From NCBI GenBank assembly GCA_046758065.1, contig JBHHZM010000020.1, positions 1 to 32,778 on the forward strand: a DNA stretch of 32,778 nucleotides. The letters run 5' to 3'. The notes beneath the pieces were generated by a model. That model was not told the DNA's origin. It saw nothing but the letters and a program-made list of their open reading frames with translations, and searched no databases. The translations under genes and the position numbers were made by a program. The stretch comes from JBHHZM01 sp046758065. GTDB taxonomy: Bacteria > Pseudomonadota > Alphaproteobacteria > JAAXGF01. This document shows positions 1-7,835 of the stretch, piece after piece. How positions within the stretch are numbered: position 1 is the first letter of the stretch; each line of letters opens with the position of its first letter.

Positions 1-2
1 GC

Positions 3-794
3 TACTACGCCATCGTCGCGGCGATCAGCGCCCGCCTGCAGATCGGCACCACGCCCGGCAACCCGGTGCTGGTGACCCAGTGGAACACGGCGCAGAGCGA
101 ACTCGACCGCATCCTCACCGACATCGCCGCGCTCAACACCCTGGCCAACGATGTCGCCGCGCAGTCGGCGATGTCGGCTTATCTGCTCGAATCGGTCAAC
201 GCGGCCTACGGGCTTTCCGGCGCCGTCGAGGAGGACCACCGTCATCTCGCCAAGGTCGAAGACGAGGTCAACCGCACCGTCGTGCTCATCGACCGGCTGC
301 TCGCGGAGATCAACGACACCATCGCGCGGCAGACGTCCTATGTGAACAACGAGCGGCGCAACCTCACCTCGCTCTCGCTCGCCATCAAGAACGGCGAACT
401 GTTCGGGCCGCCGCTCGCCGGTCGCGCCTTCGCCGCCGCCGTGCAGCCGGCGTCCGCGAACCGCGATCTCGCGGGCGTGCCCGGCGCCGAAACCCGCGAA
501 CCGCTGGTGGTCATCCGCTTCGATCGCCGGGACGTGCCTTACCAACAGGCGCTGTACAACGCAGTGTCTCAGGCGCTCGAGCGGCGGCCATCGGCGGGCT
601 TCGACGTGGTCGCCGTCGCCCCCAACAAGGGCACGCCGGCCGAAGTCGCGCTCAAGACCAACCAATCCAAGCGCAGCGCCGAGAAGGTCTTTCGCTCGCT
701 GACCGAGATGGGCCTGCCCGGGGACCGCCTGACGCTGTCGGCGACCACCAGCGCCGGCGTACAGACCAACGAGGTCCACGTTTACGTCCGCTAG
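3..794 (+). CDS. C-terminal part of an envelope protein with an OmpA-like tail (5' end outside window)
   Basis: The frame is open from the first bases of the window to the TAG at 792-794, so the gene begins upstream and about 263 residues are visible. The first ~130 visible residues are helical and heptad-like, with many Leu, Ala, Glu and Asp, and suggest a coiled coil. A linker follows, then a ~95-residue domain starting near PLVVIRFDR and ending EVHVYVR. That tail has the alternating hydrophobic strands and the N-x-x-R-A-E-x-V-x-x-L-x-x-x-G helix style of OmpA-like or periplasmic assembly domains. A role in the envelope is inferred from this; no catalytic motif is visible. A GTG at 66 could be read as a start, but the open frame above it has the same coding character. 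The stop lies only 13 bases from the convergent dehydrogenase gene. Confidence 0.7.
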   Translation, partial: YYAIVAAISARLQIGTTPGNPVLVTQWNTAQSELDRILTDIAALNTLANDVAAQSAMSAYLLESVNAAYGLSGAVEEDHRHLAKVEDEVNRTVVLIDRLLAEINDTIARQTSYVNNERRNLTSLSLAIKNGELFGPPLAGRAFAAAVQPASANRDLAGVPGAETREPLVVIRFDRRDVPYQQALYNAVSQALERRPSAGFDVVAVAPNKGTPAEVALKTNQSKRSAEKVFRSLTEMGLPGDRLTLSATTSAGVQTNEVHVYVR

Positions 795-807
795 CGACGC
801 CTTGGCG

Positions 808-1503
808 TCACCACGGAACCTTCGTACCGTCGTAGTTGAAAAAACCGCCGTTATCGGCGGGTGTCAGCCGTTCGATCACGGCGCGCATCCCGGCGACGCT
901 TGCGGCCGGTGTGAGCGGCGCCCGTGCGCTGCCCATGTCGGTCGCCACCCAGCCCGGATGGAAACAGACCACGGTGAAACCGCGTCCGGCGAGGTCGCAG
1001 GCGAGGCTCCTGACCACGGCGTTGAGCGCCGCCTTGCTCGACCGGTAGACGTAGGACCCGCCCTCCGTATTCTCGGCCATGCTGCCCATCCGGCTCGAAA
1101 TGAAGACGAGCTGGCGTCGATCCCCGCGCGCCACCTGTTCGAGCAGGGCCTCGCTGACGCGCAACGGCGCCAGCGCGTTGATCCCGAGGGTTTCGACCCA
1201 GCGTTCATAGTCGATGTCGCCGAGTGTCTTGCGCTCGCCGCCGTAGACGCCGGCGTTGTTGAGCAGCAGGTCGATCGTCGCGCCGCGCAGGCCGTCGGCG
1301 AGCGCTGCGATCTGGGCGGGGTCGGCGACGTCGAGCCGATGGAGCGTAACCCTGCCGTCCGCGTCCGCCGCCAGCGCCGCGAGCGTCTCGGCGCGTTCCG
1401 GGTCGCGGCACGAGGCGTGCACCCGCCATCCCGCCGCGGCGTACTGCCTGGCAAACTCGAGACCGAGGCCCCGATTGGCGCCGGTAATCAGAATCGACGG
1501 CAT
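808..1503 (-). CDS. Short-chain dehydrogenase/reductase (SDR), C-factor-like
   Basis: A 231-residue cytoplasmic oxidoreductase of the classical SDR fold. The N-terminus carries the NAD(P)-binding TGANRGLG motif (residues 7-14), followed by DVAD near 58-61 and NNAG at 82-85. The active-site stretch FISSRMGS and the Y-x-x-x-K pair at Y153/K157 complete the catalytic set. The RMGS and YRSSKAALN context resembles the C-factor/CsgA-like SDR branch, whose substrates are mostly unknown. The ATG at 1503 is preferred over longer in-frame starts because AGGAAGG sits just upstream and the Rossmann motif then begins at the usual distance. The gene converges with the envelope-protein gene and is divergent from the ankyrin gene. 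Substrate cannot be predicted. Confidence 0.92.
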   Translation of the reverse strand: MPSILITGANRGLGLEFARQYAAAGWRVHASCRDPERAETLAALAADADGRVTLHRLDVADPAQIAALADGLRGATIDLLLNNAGVYGGERKTLGDIDYERWVETLGINALAPLRVSEALLEQVARGDRRQLVFISSRMGSMAENTEGGSYVYRSSKAALNAVVRSLACDLAGRGFTVVCFHPGWVATDMGSARAPLTPAASVAGMRAVIERLTPADNGGFFNYDGTKVPW

Positions 1504-1612
1504 GGCTGCCTTCCTGGACGGAAAATTGGCGCCGGGTGAGACCAGGGTATCGCCCCGCGCGCGCGGCGTCAAAGCGCCGGCAGCCGCAAGCACGCCACGG
1601 CACCGCGCGGAG

Positions 1613-2173
1613 ATGCTGCGGCGGATCGTGCTGGTCGCCCTCCTCGTCCTCGCGCCGGCGGGACCCGGTGCGGCGGCGGACCCCCCGCTGGTCGCCGCGG
1701 CGAAGCACGGCGACGCGGCGGCGGTCGCAGAGATGATCGCCGCGGGCGCCGCGCTCGAAGCGACCGATTGGGCGGGCTGGACGGCGCTCGCCTGGGCCGC
1801 GCTCGGCCATCACGATGCGGTGATCCGGCTGCTCGTCGACGCCGGCGCCGATGTCGACGCCGTGGCGCGCGCCGGCAAGAACAGCGGCACGCCCCTGATG
1901 CTGGCGGCGCGCCGCAGGAACGCGGCGGCGACCCTCCGGCTGCTGCTCGCCGCCGGCGCCGCGGTCGACGGCGTCGATCAGTACGGGCGCACCGCCCTGA
2001 TGATGGCGGCGCGGGAAGGACTCCTCGGCAACATGCGGCTGCTCATCGCCGCCGGCGCCGACGTGAACACCCGCGCCCGCCTCGCCCACGGCAACACCGC
2101 GCTGGCGCTCGCCCGCCGAGGCGGCCACGACCGCGCAGCGGCGCTGCTGCGCGCCGCAGGGGCGCAGGAATAG
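1613..2173 (+). CDS. Exported ankyrin-repeat protein
   Basis: A 186-residue protein. Residues 1-22 form a basic then hydrophobic, Ala-rich signal peptide (MLRRIVLVALLVLAP...AAA), so export to the periplasm is likely. The rest is about five consecutive ankyrin repeats, recognisable by G-x-T-A-L-x-x-A and L-L-x-A-G-A-D-V spacing (for example WTALAWAA, TPLMLAAR, TALMMAAR). Ankyrin repeats bind partner proteins and carry no enzymatic activity, so the partner is unknown. The ATG at 1613 was chosen because it starts the signal peptide and is preceded by GCGGAG; the frame is open upstream but that part does not look coding. The gene ends 26 bases before the convergent FNR-type gene. Bacterial exported ankyrin proteins are sometimes linked to oxidative-stress functions; nothing here tests that. 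Confidence 0.88.
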   Translation: MLRRIVLVALLVLAPAGPGAAADPPLVAAAKHGDAAAVAEMIAAGAALEATDWAGWTALAWAALGHHDAVIRLLVDAGADVDAVARAGKNSGTPLMLAARRRNAAATLRLLLAAGAAVDGVDQYGRTALMMAAREGLLGNMRLLIAAGADVNTRARLAHGNTALALARRGGHDRAAALLRAAGAQE

Positions 2174-2199
2174 GACGGGCGGGATCCGCGCCGGTCGCC

Positions 2200-2964
2200 T
2201 CAAAACCCTTCGGCGAGTTCCTCGATCGCGTCGCGGCGGGTGAGGCCGACACAGTGGGGTTCGGACGTCGTGATGAGTCCGTCCCTTTTCATGCGTCCGA
2301 GGGTGCGGCTCACGGTTTCCATCGTAAGGCCGAGATAATCGGCGATGTCGTTCCGCGTCATGGGCACGGGCACCGGATCGTCGCCCCCGTCTTCGACGCC
2401 GGCGCGATCCGCCAGCATCAGCAGGAACGAGGCGATCTTTTCGATCGCCGTCTTGCGCCCGAGCAACAGCATCTGGTCCTGGGCGGCCGTGAGCTCGTCG
2501 GTGGCGATGCCGAGCAGGCGGCGTTCGAGCTTGGGAAAGCGATCGAACAGTCTATAGAGGGCGCGCCGCGGAAAACGGCACAGAGTGACCGTGCCGATCG
2601 CTTCGGTGTTGTACGAATAGCGTCCCCCGGCGGCGATGCCGAGAAAGTCACCGGGATGAAGGAAGCCCGTGATCTGTCGCCGGCCGTCGGGCAGGAGCTT
2701 GTAGAGCTTGATGATGCCCGACACCACGTTGAACACGTTCTCGGCTTCGTCTCCTTCCTGGAAAAGCATCTGTCCGGGGGCGAGGCGAACCTGGCGGACA
2801 ATCGCCTGAACGGAGGCGACTTCCTCGTCATTGAGGGCCGCACAGAAGGTGTGCTCGCGGACCTCGCAGGCCGCACACATCGGGATGGCGGCGCCTAACC
2901 GGCGACTGCCGTCGGGTCGGCCGGAAAATTCACAGGACGCCCGACGCGATGGGTTCGTACTCAT
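2200..2964 (-). CDS. FNR/FnrN-type oxygen-sensing transcriptional regulator
   Basis: A 254-residue Crp/Fnr-family regulator. The N-terminal segment has Cys30, Cys33 and Cys41 (C-x2-C-x7-C), and a further Cys129 lies inside the effector domain. Together these match the four ligands of the oxygen-labile [4Fe-4S] cluster in FnrN-type proteins. The cyclic-nucleotide-binding-like domain spans about 45-165, then a dimer helix, and a winged helix with recognition helix LTMETVSRTLGRM (E216, S219, R220). E--SR is the FNR signature that reads TTGAT-N4-ATCAA-like sites. The protein should therefore dimerise and activate low-oxygen genes when the cluster is intact. The ATG at 2964 is preferred because GAGGA lies just upstream; a longer frame to 3078 has no good ribosome site. 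A degenerate FNR-like palindrome lies at 3079-3092. Confidence 0.93.
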   Translation of the reverse strand: MSTNPSRRASCEFSGRPDGSRRLGAAIPMCAACEVREHTFCAALNDEEVASVQAIVRQVRLAPGQMLFQEGDEAENVFNVVSGIIKLYKLLPDGRRQITGFLHPGDFLGIAAGGRYSYNTEAIGTVTLCRFPRRALYRLFDRFPKLERRLLGIATDELTAAQDQMLLLGRKTAIEKIASFLLMLADRAGVEDGGDDPVPVPMTRNDIADYLGLTMETVSRTLGRMKRDGLITTSEPHCVGLTRRDAIEELAEGF

Positions 2965-3078
2965 TCCGATCCTCGCCCTTTCCCGTCGCAATCGGACAGG
3001 CCGATCCGTCAGCCCCAACCGCACCCGGCAGCACGCCGTCGGCCGCCGCATGACGGGCCGACCCTTCGCACGGCGCAA

Positions 3079-3092
3079 TTGCGTCGTTGCAA
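3079..3092. promoter_or_regulatory. Possible degenerate FNR-type operator upstream of the FNR gene
   Basis: TTGCG-TCGT-TGCAA is an inverted repeat with the outer TTG...CAA arms and the exact 14-base length of an FNR site, but the inner AT pairs are replaced by CG and TG. It lies 115 bases upstream of the FNR-type start codon, so autoregulation is possible. The match is weak and could arise by chance. Confidence 0.2.
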
Positions 3093-3186
3093 TCGCCCCC
3101 CGGGGGGCGGCCTTCCGGTTTGGCAGGATAGTCGAATTCCGCCCCGCGTGATAGCGCGCAATGGCGCATCACCGGGAACATCCGGG

Positions 3187-4116
3187 TTAGCCGCCGAGGA
3201 CCGTGGCCTTGCCGAGCGCCGCGGTCACGGCGCCCGAGTCGTCTTCGTCGCCGCGTGCGGTGGCGGCGATGGCCTGAGCGTGCAAGCGAAGGACCTCGAC
3301 CCGGCGGGGAGACGGCCGCGCCTCGCGGGAAAGCGTCTCCATTGCCTGGCGCATCGAGGCGACGAGATGCGGGAGTCTGTTTTCGTCCTCGGGAATGTCG
3401 ATGCCGACGACCCGGGAAACCATCTCGGAAAGGCGCGCGGTGACGTCGGCGATTGCGAAACCGTCGTGGCCGCCGGCGAGCAGCGCCTCGAGCTCGCCGC
3501 CGAGCCTGACGACATCGAGCGCGATGCGGTGCAGCCGTTCGAGCCCGATCGACATCGCCGCCCGCCGGATCGCCTCCTCATCGACCGGTGCGATCCGCCG
3601 GTTGGTCGCCTTGTCGCGCAGGCTGTTCGGCACCTCGAGGGGGACGATGTCGTCGGAAACCGGAAGCACGCCTTCGCCGCGCTTGGGTCCTACGTAATCC
3701 GAGGTCGCGACGAACTGTTTGCGGTTGCGGATGAGGTTGATGATGCGGCCGCTGAGAAGCTGCGTCGATACCGGCTTGCGCACCACGTCGTCGGTGCCGG
3801 CTTCGAGCGCCGAGTGGACGGTCACCGCTTCCGGACGTCCCGTAAGGCCAATGATGACGAGGAAAGGATTGCCGCCGAGGCGTTCGTAGCGCACGTCGTT
3901 GATGAGCTTGCACACGCCGCCGTCGTCGAGATCGAGATCGACGATGAGGAGATCGGGCTCGGCGTTGGCGATCGCGAGTCGGGCCTGGGAGACGGTGCGA
4001 CACTCGCGTATGAAACCGAAGCCGATTCCGTGCAGCGCGCTCTTGATCAGATTACGAAGCTCACGCTGTCCGGCGAGCAGAACCAGGTTCGTGTGACTCA
4101 GGTTGAAATCGTCCAT
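3187..4116 (-). CDS. Response regulator: receiver domain with helical C-terminal region, no DNA-binding domain seen
   Basis: A 309-residue protein. Residues 8-130 form a CheY-like receiver domain with the phospho-acceptor Asp60 in DLLIVDLDLDD, the switch Thr92 in IIGLTG and Lys114 in VVRKPVS. Residues 175-290 are mostly helical (RRAAMSIGLERLHRIALDVV...) and match no output domain I recognise: neither a winged helix nor GGDEF or EAL motifs. It may signal through protein contacts. The ATG at 4116 places the receiver fold at the N-terminus and has a GGGGGTCGG stretch upstream; an adjacent in-frame GTG at 4119 is also possible. No histidine kinase gene lies nearby, so the cognate partner is unknown. 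The 222 bases between its stop and the FNR-type gene hold two GC palindromes but no clear terminator. Confidence 0.88.
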   Translation of the reverse strand: MDDFNLSHTNLVLLAGQRELRNLIKSALHGIGFGFIRECRTVSQARLAIANAEPDLLIVDLDLDDGGVCKLINDVRYERLGGNPFLVIIGLTGRPEAVTVHSALEAGTDDVVRKPVSTQLLSGRIINLIRNRKQFVATSDYVGPKRGEGVLPVSDDIVPLEVPNSLRDKATNRRIAPVDEEAIRRAAMSIGLERLHRIALDVVRLGGELEALLAGGHDGFAIADVTARLSEMVSRVVGIDIPEDENRLPHLVASMRQAMETLSREARPSPRRVEVLRLHAQAIAATARGDEDDSGAVTAALGKATVLGG

Positions 4117-4400
4117 CACGCCGACCCCCGGCGTCGGGGAATGCACCCGGGTTCGAGCGTTGCCCGGGACCACGACGGGTTGCACGGCACCGCATGGCCC
4201 GCCGCGCGATTCCCGCACGCACTGGAAAGCGTCATTTCGAAACCCGTCACACCTTCAGCGACACGGGCGTTTTCTGCATACGGCACGGCCAGCCTCCCAA
4301 CCGGGCACGCCATCCCGGGCATTCCGGGTGGTCCGGAAAATTGGCCCAAAAGATTTAGCAAAACGTGAACGGGTCGCAGTCCTGCGGCGTTCGCGCCCGC

Positions 4401-6137
4401 TCAGTCGCCAAGTGCGACGCCTTCGCGTCGCGGGTCAGCGCCGCCCTCGAGGCCGTCCGCCGTGACGGCGATGGCATGCAGCCCGCTGTTGAGCGGTCGC
4501 TTCCTGACCTCGTGACCGCGAGCGACGAGCGCCGCTTCGAGACCGACGAGCGCGGTTCCCGCCTCGAGCTCCGTCGCCCCGTTTCGGTTGGCGTGATGCG
4601 GCAGACTCACCGCGCGCTGTACGTCGAGCCCCCAGTCGAGCGCGGCGACGAGCGCCTGAACCACGTAGGCGATGATGCGTGAGCCGCCGGGCGAGCCGAG
4701 CGCCATTACCAGTCGGCCGTGGCGATCGAACACCATGGTCGGCGCCATCGACGAACGTGGGCGCTTGCCGGGTTCGACACGGTTGGCGACCGGCGCGCCG
4801 GCGGCCGAGGGACGGAACGAGAAATCGGTAAGCTGGTTGTTGAGCAGGAAGCCGCGCACCATGAGCCGCGAGCCGAAGGCGCTTTCGATGCTCGAGGTCA
4901 GCGCGACGGCATTTCCTTCGCCGTCGACGACGCTCAGATGCGTGGTGGAGAATCCCTCCGTCCCGGCGCCCGCCGCGCCGCGCAGGCCGGCGTTTGCCGG
5001 CGGTTCGCCGGCGCTCGCACGTCCCAAGCTGCGCCCGGGATCGATGCGCGCGGCGCGTCCCGCGAGATACGAGCGGTCGAGCAGGCCGCGTACCGGTACG
5101 GCGACGAAATCGTCGTCGGCGAGGTAACGGGCGCGGTCGGCGTAGGCCAGACGGCTGGCCTCGGAGATCAGATGCACCGCCTCGGCCGAACCGGGCGCGA
5201 GCCCTGCCAGGTCGAAATGCTCGAGGATGCCGAGTATCTGCAGCACGGTAATGCCGCCCGAGCTCGGCGGCCCCACGCCGCAGACGCGCCACGCGCGGTA
5301 AGGCGCGCAGACCGGCGCGCGAACGCGCGCTTGGTAGCGTGTGAGGTCGTTCTCCGTAAGCCGCCCCGGGTTCCGCAGGGCGCCGCCGACGGCGGCGGCG
5401 ATGTCGGCCGCGATGGGGCCACGGTAGAATGCCGCCGCGCCGCCTTTCGCGATCCTGCGCAGGGTGTCGGCGAACGCCCGGTTGAACAGGCGCGCACCGA
5501 CCTGCCTGGCTTCGAAGTCGGGCTCGAGAAAATACCGGCGCGCGGCGGGGAACGCGCCGACCCCTGGCGTCCGCGCGATCAGTTCGTGCAGCCGCGGCGA
5601 AATCGCGAACCCCGCTTCGGCGAGCGCAATCGCGGGTTCGAAGAGCCGTTCCCAAGGCAGCCGGCCATGACGCCTGTGCGCGAGTTCAAGCATGGCGAGC
5701 AGTCCCGGGACGCCGACCGAACGCCCCCCGATCACGGCGTCGAGAAAGCGTAGCGGCGTACCGTCGCCATCGAGAAAGAGCGCGGACGTCGCCGCGGCCG
5801 GCGCGGTCTCGCGGCCGTCGTAGGCAAGCACCTCGCCGCTCTTCGCCTCGTAGTGCAGCAGAAAGCCGCCGCCGCCTATTCCCGACGACTGCGGCTCGAC
5901 CAGGTTGAGCACCATCTGGGCGGCGATTGCCGCGTCGATCGCGCTGCCGCCCGCACGCAGTATCTCCAGCCCGGCGCGCGCCGCGTAAGGATTGGCGGCG
6001 ACGATCATGTCGCGGCCGGCGCGCACCGGGCCGTCGGTCTTCTGCTGTGCCCCGACCGCCGTCGATGCGGCGAGGCCGATGACCATGGCGAGCGCCGTGA
6101 TCCGCACCGTCGCCGCATAGCGGAACCGGATCTTCAT
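4401..6137 (-). CDS. ggt: Gamma-glutamyltransferase precursor
   Basis: A 578-residue N-terminal-nucleophile hydrolase that cleaves or transfers the gamma-glutamyl group of glutathione and related peptides in the periplasm. Residues 1-30 are a signal peptide ending AVGA. The precursor self-cleaves before the nucleophile, which is Thr398 in the STTHLSVVD motif. The large subunit holds the substrate-binding Arg109 in DGRET, and the small subunit holds LLNNQLTDFS (431-440) and the oxyanion GSPGGSRI (481-488). Length and motif order are normal for the family, so the enzyme looks intact. The gene stands alone between the response regulator and the GNAT-like gene. With the neighbouring D-amino-acid and hydroxyacid enzymes it suggests amino-acid scavenging, which is only a contextual inference. 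Confidence 0.95.
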   Translation of the reverse strand: MKIRFRYAATVRITALAMVIGLAASTAVGAQQKTDGPVRAGRDMIVAANPYAARAGLEILRAGGSAIDAAIAAQMVLNLVEPQSSGIGGGGFLLHYEAKSGEVLAYDGRETAPAAATSALFLDGDGTPLRFLDAVIGGRSVGVPGLLAMLELAHRRHGRLPWERLFEPAIALAEAGFAISPRLHELIARTPGVGAFPAARRYFLEPDFEARQVGARLFNRAFADTLRRIAKGGAAAFYRGPIAADIAAAVGGALRNPGRLTENDLTRYQARVRAPVCAPYRAWRVCGVGPPSSGGITVLQILGILEHFDLAGLAPGSAEAVHLISEASRLAYADRARYLADDDFVAVPVRGLLDRSYLAGRAARIDPGRSLGRASAGEPPANAGLRGAAGAGTEGFSTTHLSVVDGEGNAVALTSSIESAFGSRLMVRGFLLNNQLTDFSFRPSAAGAPVANRVEPGKRPRSSMAPTMVFDRHGRLVMALGSPGGSRIIAYVVQALVAALDWGLDVQRAVSLPHHANRNGATELEAGTALVGLEAALVARGHEVRKRPLNSGLHAIAVTADGLEGGADPRREGVALGD

Positions 6138-6273
6138 ATGAATTGCGTCTCCCCGCCGTTCCGTACCGGCGCCGGCGGCCCGCGGCCGCCGACGGCCGAT
6201 TCATGCCACGGCGGCGCGGCGATTGCCACCGGCGATGGCTCCGGCACGGCCCCTTGCCGGGCGCCGGCGCGGA

Positions 6274-6771
6274 TCAGCGCGCCGTGTGCCCCCCGGGAGA
6301 GGGGTCCGAACCGGGACCATGGGCCGCGTCAAGGGATTTTTGCAGACGGCAGGGACAAGGGCCGTAGCCCTGTGCCCCGAGGATGTCCCGGAGCCACGCC
6401 GGCCCCGCCGCGAACTCGGCGCGGACGGCGCCGCAGCGATGGCGGCGCGCCACCGCTTCGGCGCCCTCGATCAGCGCCGCGGCCACGTCCTTGGGCGAAA
6501 ACAGGCTGCTGACGACGAAACAATCGATTATCAGAACGCGGCCGTGCGTCAGATCAGGGCCGATCCGGTAGACGAACAGCCCTCGCAGGTAGTCGTTCTC
6601 CGATGACGCTGCAAGGATGCCCCGCTTATCGGTCGACGAGGTACGCAGCATCGCCCGCGCATAGGCCTGCCACCCCCCGAGCGTGGCCTCGTGCACGACT
6701 TCGCGCACCAGCGGATACGCCTGGGAGATCCGGCCGGCATGCAAGGGCGCCAGCACGAAACCACCCTGCAT
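6274..6771 (-). CDS. GNAT-like N-acetyltransferase family protein (divergent)
   Basis: A 165-residue protein. The middle (GLFVYRIGPDL...VLIIDCFVVSSLFSPKDVAAALIEGAEAVARRHRC) has the strand-strand-helix arrangement of the GNAT acetyl-CoA site, and WLRDILGAQGYGPCPCRLQK resembles the usual final strands. The canonical R/Q-x-x-G-x-G/A pyrophosphate loop is not present, so it may be a divergent or inactive member. The last ~20 residues are rich in Gly, Pro and Ser and probably disordered. ATG at 6771 is preceded by GAGGTC. It is divergent from the hydroxyacid dehydrogenase gene; the shared 101-base spacer carries an FNR-like palindrome. Substrate unknown. Confidence 0.6.
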   Translation of the reverse strand: MQGGFVLAPLHAGRISQAYPLVREVVHEATLGGWQAYARAMLRTSSTDKRGILAASSENDYLRGLFVYRIGPDLTHGRVLIIDCFVVSSLFSPKDVAAALIEGAEAVARRHRCGAVRAEFAAGPAWLRDILGAQGYGPCPCRLQKSLDAAHGPGSDPSPGGHTAR

Positions 6772-6831
6772 TTGAGACCTCGACCTGAACCTCGGGAATC
6801 AACAGAATTGCAGGAACGGCCGTGGCCGACC

Positions 6832-6845
6832 TTGACATAGGTCAG
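6832..6845. promoter_or_regulatory. FNR/FixK-like palindrome between divergent genes
   Basis: TTGAC-ATAG-GTCAG contains the perfect inverted repeat TGAC-N4-GTCA and differs from the FNR consensus TTGAT-N4-ATCAA at three of the ten arm positions. It lies 27 bases before the hydroxyacid dehydrogenase ATG and 60 bases from the GNAT-like start. The same bases include TTGACA, which could instead be a -35 box, though no good -10 follows at the right spacing. An FNR-class protein encoded 4 kb away makes the operator reading plausible. Confidence 0.35.
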
Positions 6846-6872
6846 AAAATGCAGCGCATTCGGAGACAGAAA

Positions 6873-7796
6873 ATGAACGCGATTTTCATCGACTGCCGGC
6901 CCGAGGTCCGCGAACTGCTGACCGGCGAGATCATGGACCTCGTTCCCAGTCTCGAAATCAACCTGGGCCAACCGGTCGCCGAAGAGATTCCCGCCCTGCT
7001 CGACGGCCGCGCCGCCGCCCTGGTCTATCAGACGGCCCTGCCCGAGCGCGTACTTGCGGCGTCGCCCGAACTCAGGCTGGTGGTGTTTCTATCGACCGGA
7101 GCATCGAGCTATATCGATTTCGATGTTGCCCGGCGGCTGGGCGTCCGGGTGCGCAACGTCGCCAGCTACGGCGACCGCACGGTGGCCGAGCACGCCTTGG
7201 CGCTGATGCTCGCCGCCGCCCGCGATCTTGCGGCGATGGACCGCGGCGTACGCGCCGGCGAGTGGCGACCGCGCGACGGCGTCGAGCTTGCAGGGAAGAC
7301 CCTGGGACTCGTCGGGCTCGGCGGCGTCGGCAGGGCGCTGGCGGGCATCGCCGCACCCTTCGGCATGCGGGTGATCGGCTGGAATCGCAGCGGCGTTCCC
7401 GCCGGCCTCGCCTGCGAAGCCGTCGGGCTCGACGAACTCCTCGCCCGCGCCGACGTGGTCTCGCTGCACCTCGCGCTCAACGACGAGACGCGCGGCTTGA
7501 TTGACCGCCGCCGGCTCGGCCTGATGCGCTCGAACGCGATCCTGGTCAATACGGCGCGCGGCGCATTGGTCGACGAGGTCGCACTCGCCGAAGCGCTCGA
7601 GGCGAGAAAACTGCGCCACGCCGCGCTCGACGTCTTCGGCGAAGAACCGCTCGCCGCCGAACATCCCCTCGCGCGCACGGCCCGCACCACGCTCAGCGCA
7701 CATGTCGCCTACCGGACGCCCGAGGCGACGACGAGGCTCCTGCGCCTCGGCCTCGGCATCCTGCGCGACGAACTCGCCGCCCTCGAAGCCGGCTGA
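6873..7796 (+). CDS. D-isomer-specific 2-hydroxyacid dehydrogenase
   Basis: A 307-residue NAD-dependent dehydrogenase that interconverts a 2-hydroxyacid and its 2-ketoacid in the cytoplasm. The Rossmann loop is GLGGVGRALA (148-157). The catalytic set is Arg229 in NTARGALVD, Glu258 in FGEEP and His277 in SAHVAYRT. The substrate-binding loop at 73-78 reads LSTGAS, compatible with phosphoglycerate- or glyoxylate-type relatives, but the exact substrate is not readable. The ATG at 6873 follows GGAGA at good spacing; the frame continues upstream to 6822, but that stretch overlaps the palindrome and is unlikely to be coding. The stop is 39 bases before the end of the convergent PLP-enzyme gene. Confidence 0.92.
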   Translation: MNAIFIDCRPEVRELLTGEIMDLVPSLEINLGQPVAEEIPALLDGRAAALVYQTALPERVLAASPELRLVVFLSTGASSYIDFDVARRLGVRVRNVASYGDRTVAEHALALMLAAARDLAAMDRGVRAGEWRPRDGVELAGKTLGLVGLGGVGRALAGIAAPFGMRVIGWNRSGVPAGLACEAVGLDELLARADVVSLHLALNDETRGLIDRRRLGLMRSNAILVNTARGALVDEVALAEALEARKLRHAALDVFGEEPLAAEHPLARTARTTLSAHVAYRTPEATTRLLRLGLGILRDELAALEAG

Positions 7797-7835
7797 AAGC
7801 ACCGCAAGCAGCCCATGGCCGCGTCACCAAGCGCG

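Noticed and set aside
1501..1514. Identical 14 bases at the starts of the SDR gene and the D-threonine-aldolase-like gene (also at 8961-8974)
   Set aside because: The match covers only the start codon and ribosome site and stops there; convergence on a good ribosome site or chance explains it.
1205..2203. Long minus-strand frame opposite the ankyrin gene
   Set aside because: Arg- and Gly-rich translation without a recognisable domain; antisense to a clear ankyrin protein and overlapping the SDR gene.
3095..3108. Perfect palindrome C6G6 flanked by G and C, considered as a terminator of the response-regulator gene
   Set aside because: It has no loop and no T run on either side; it probably reflects GC-rich spacer composition.
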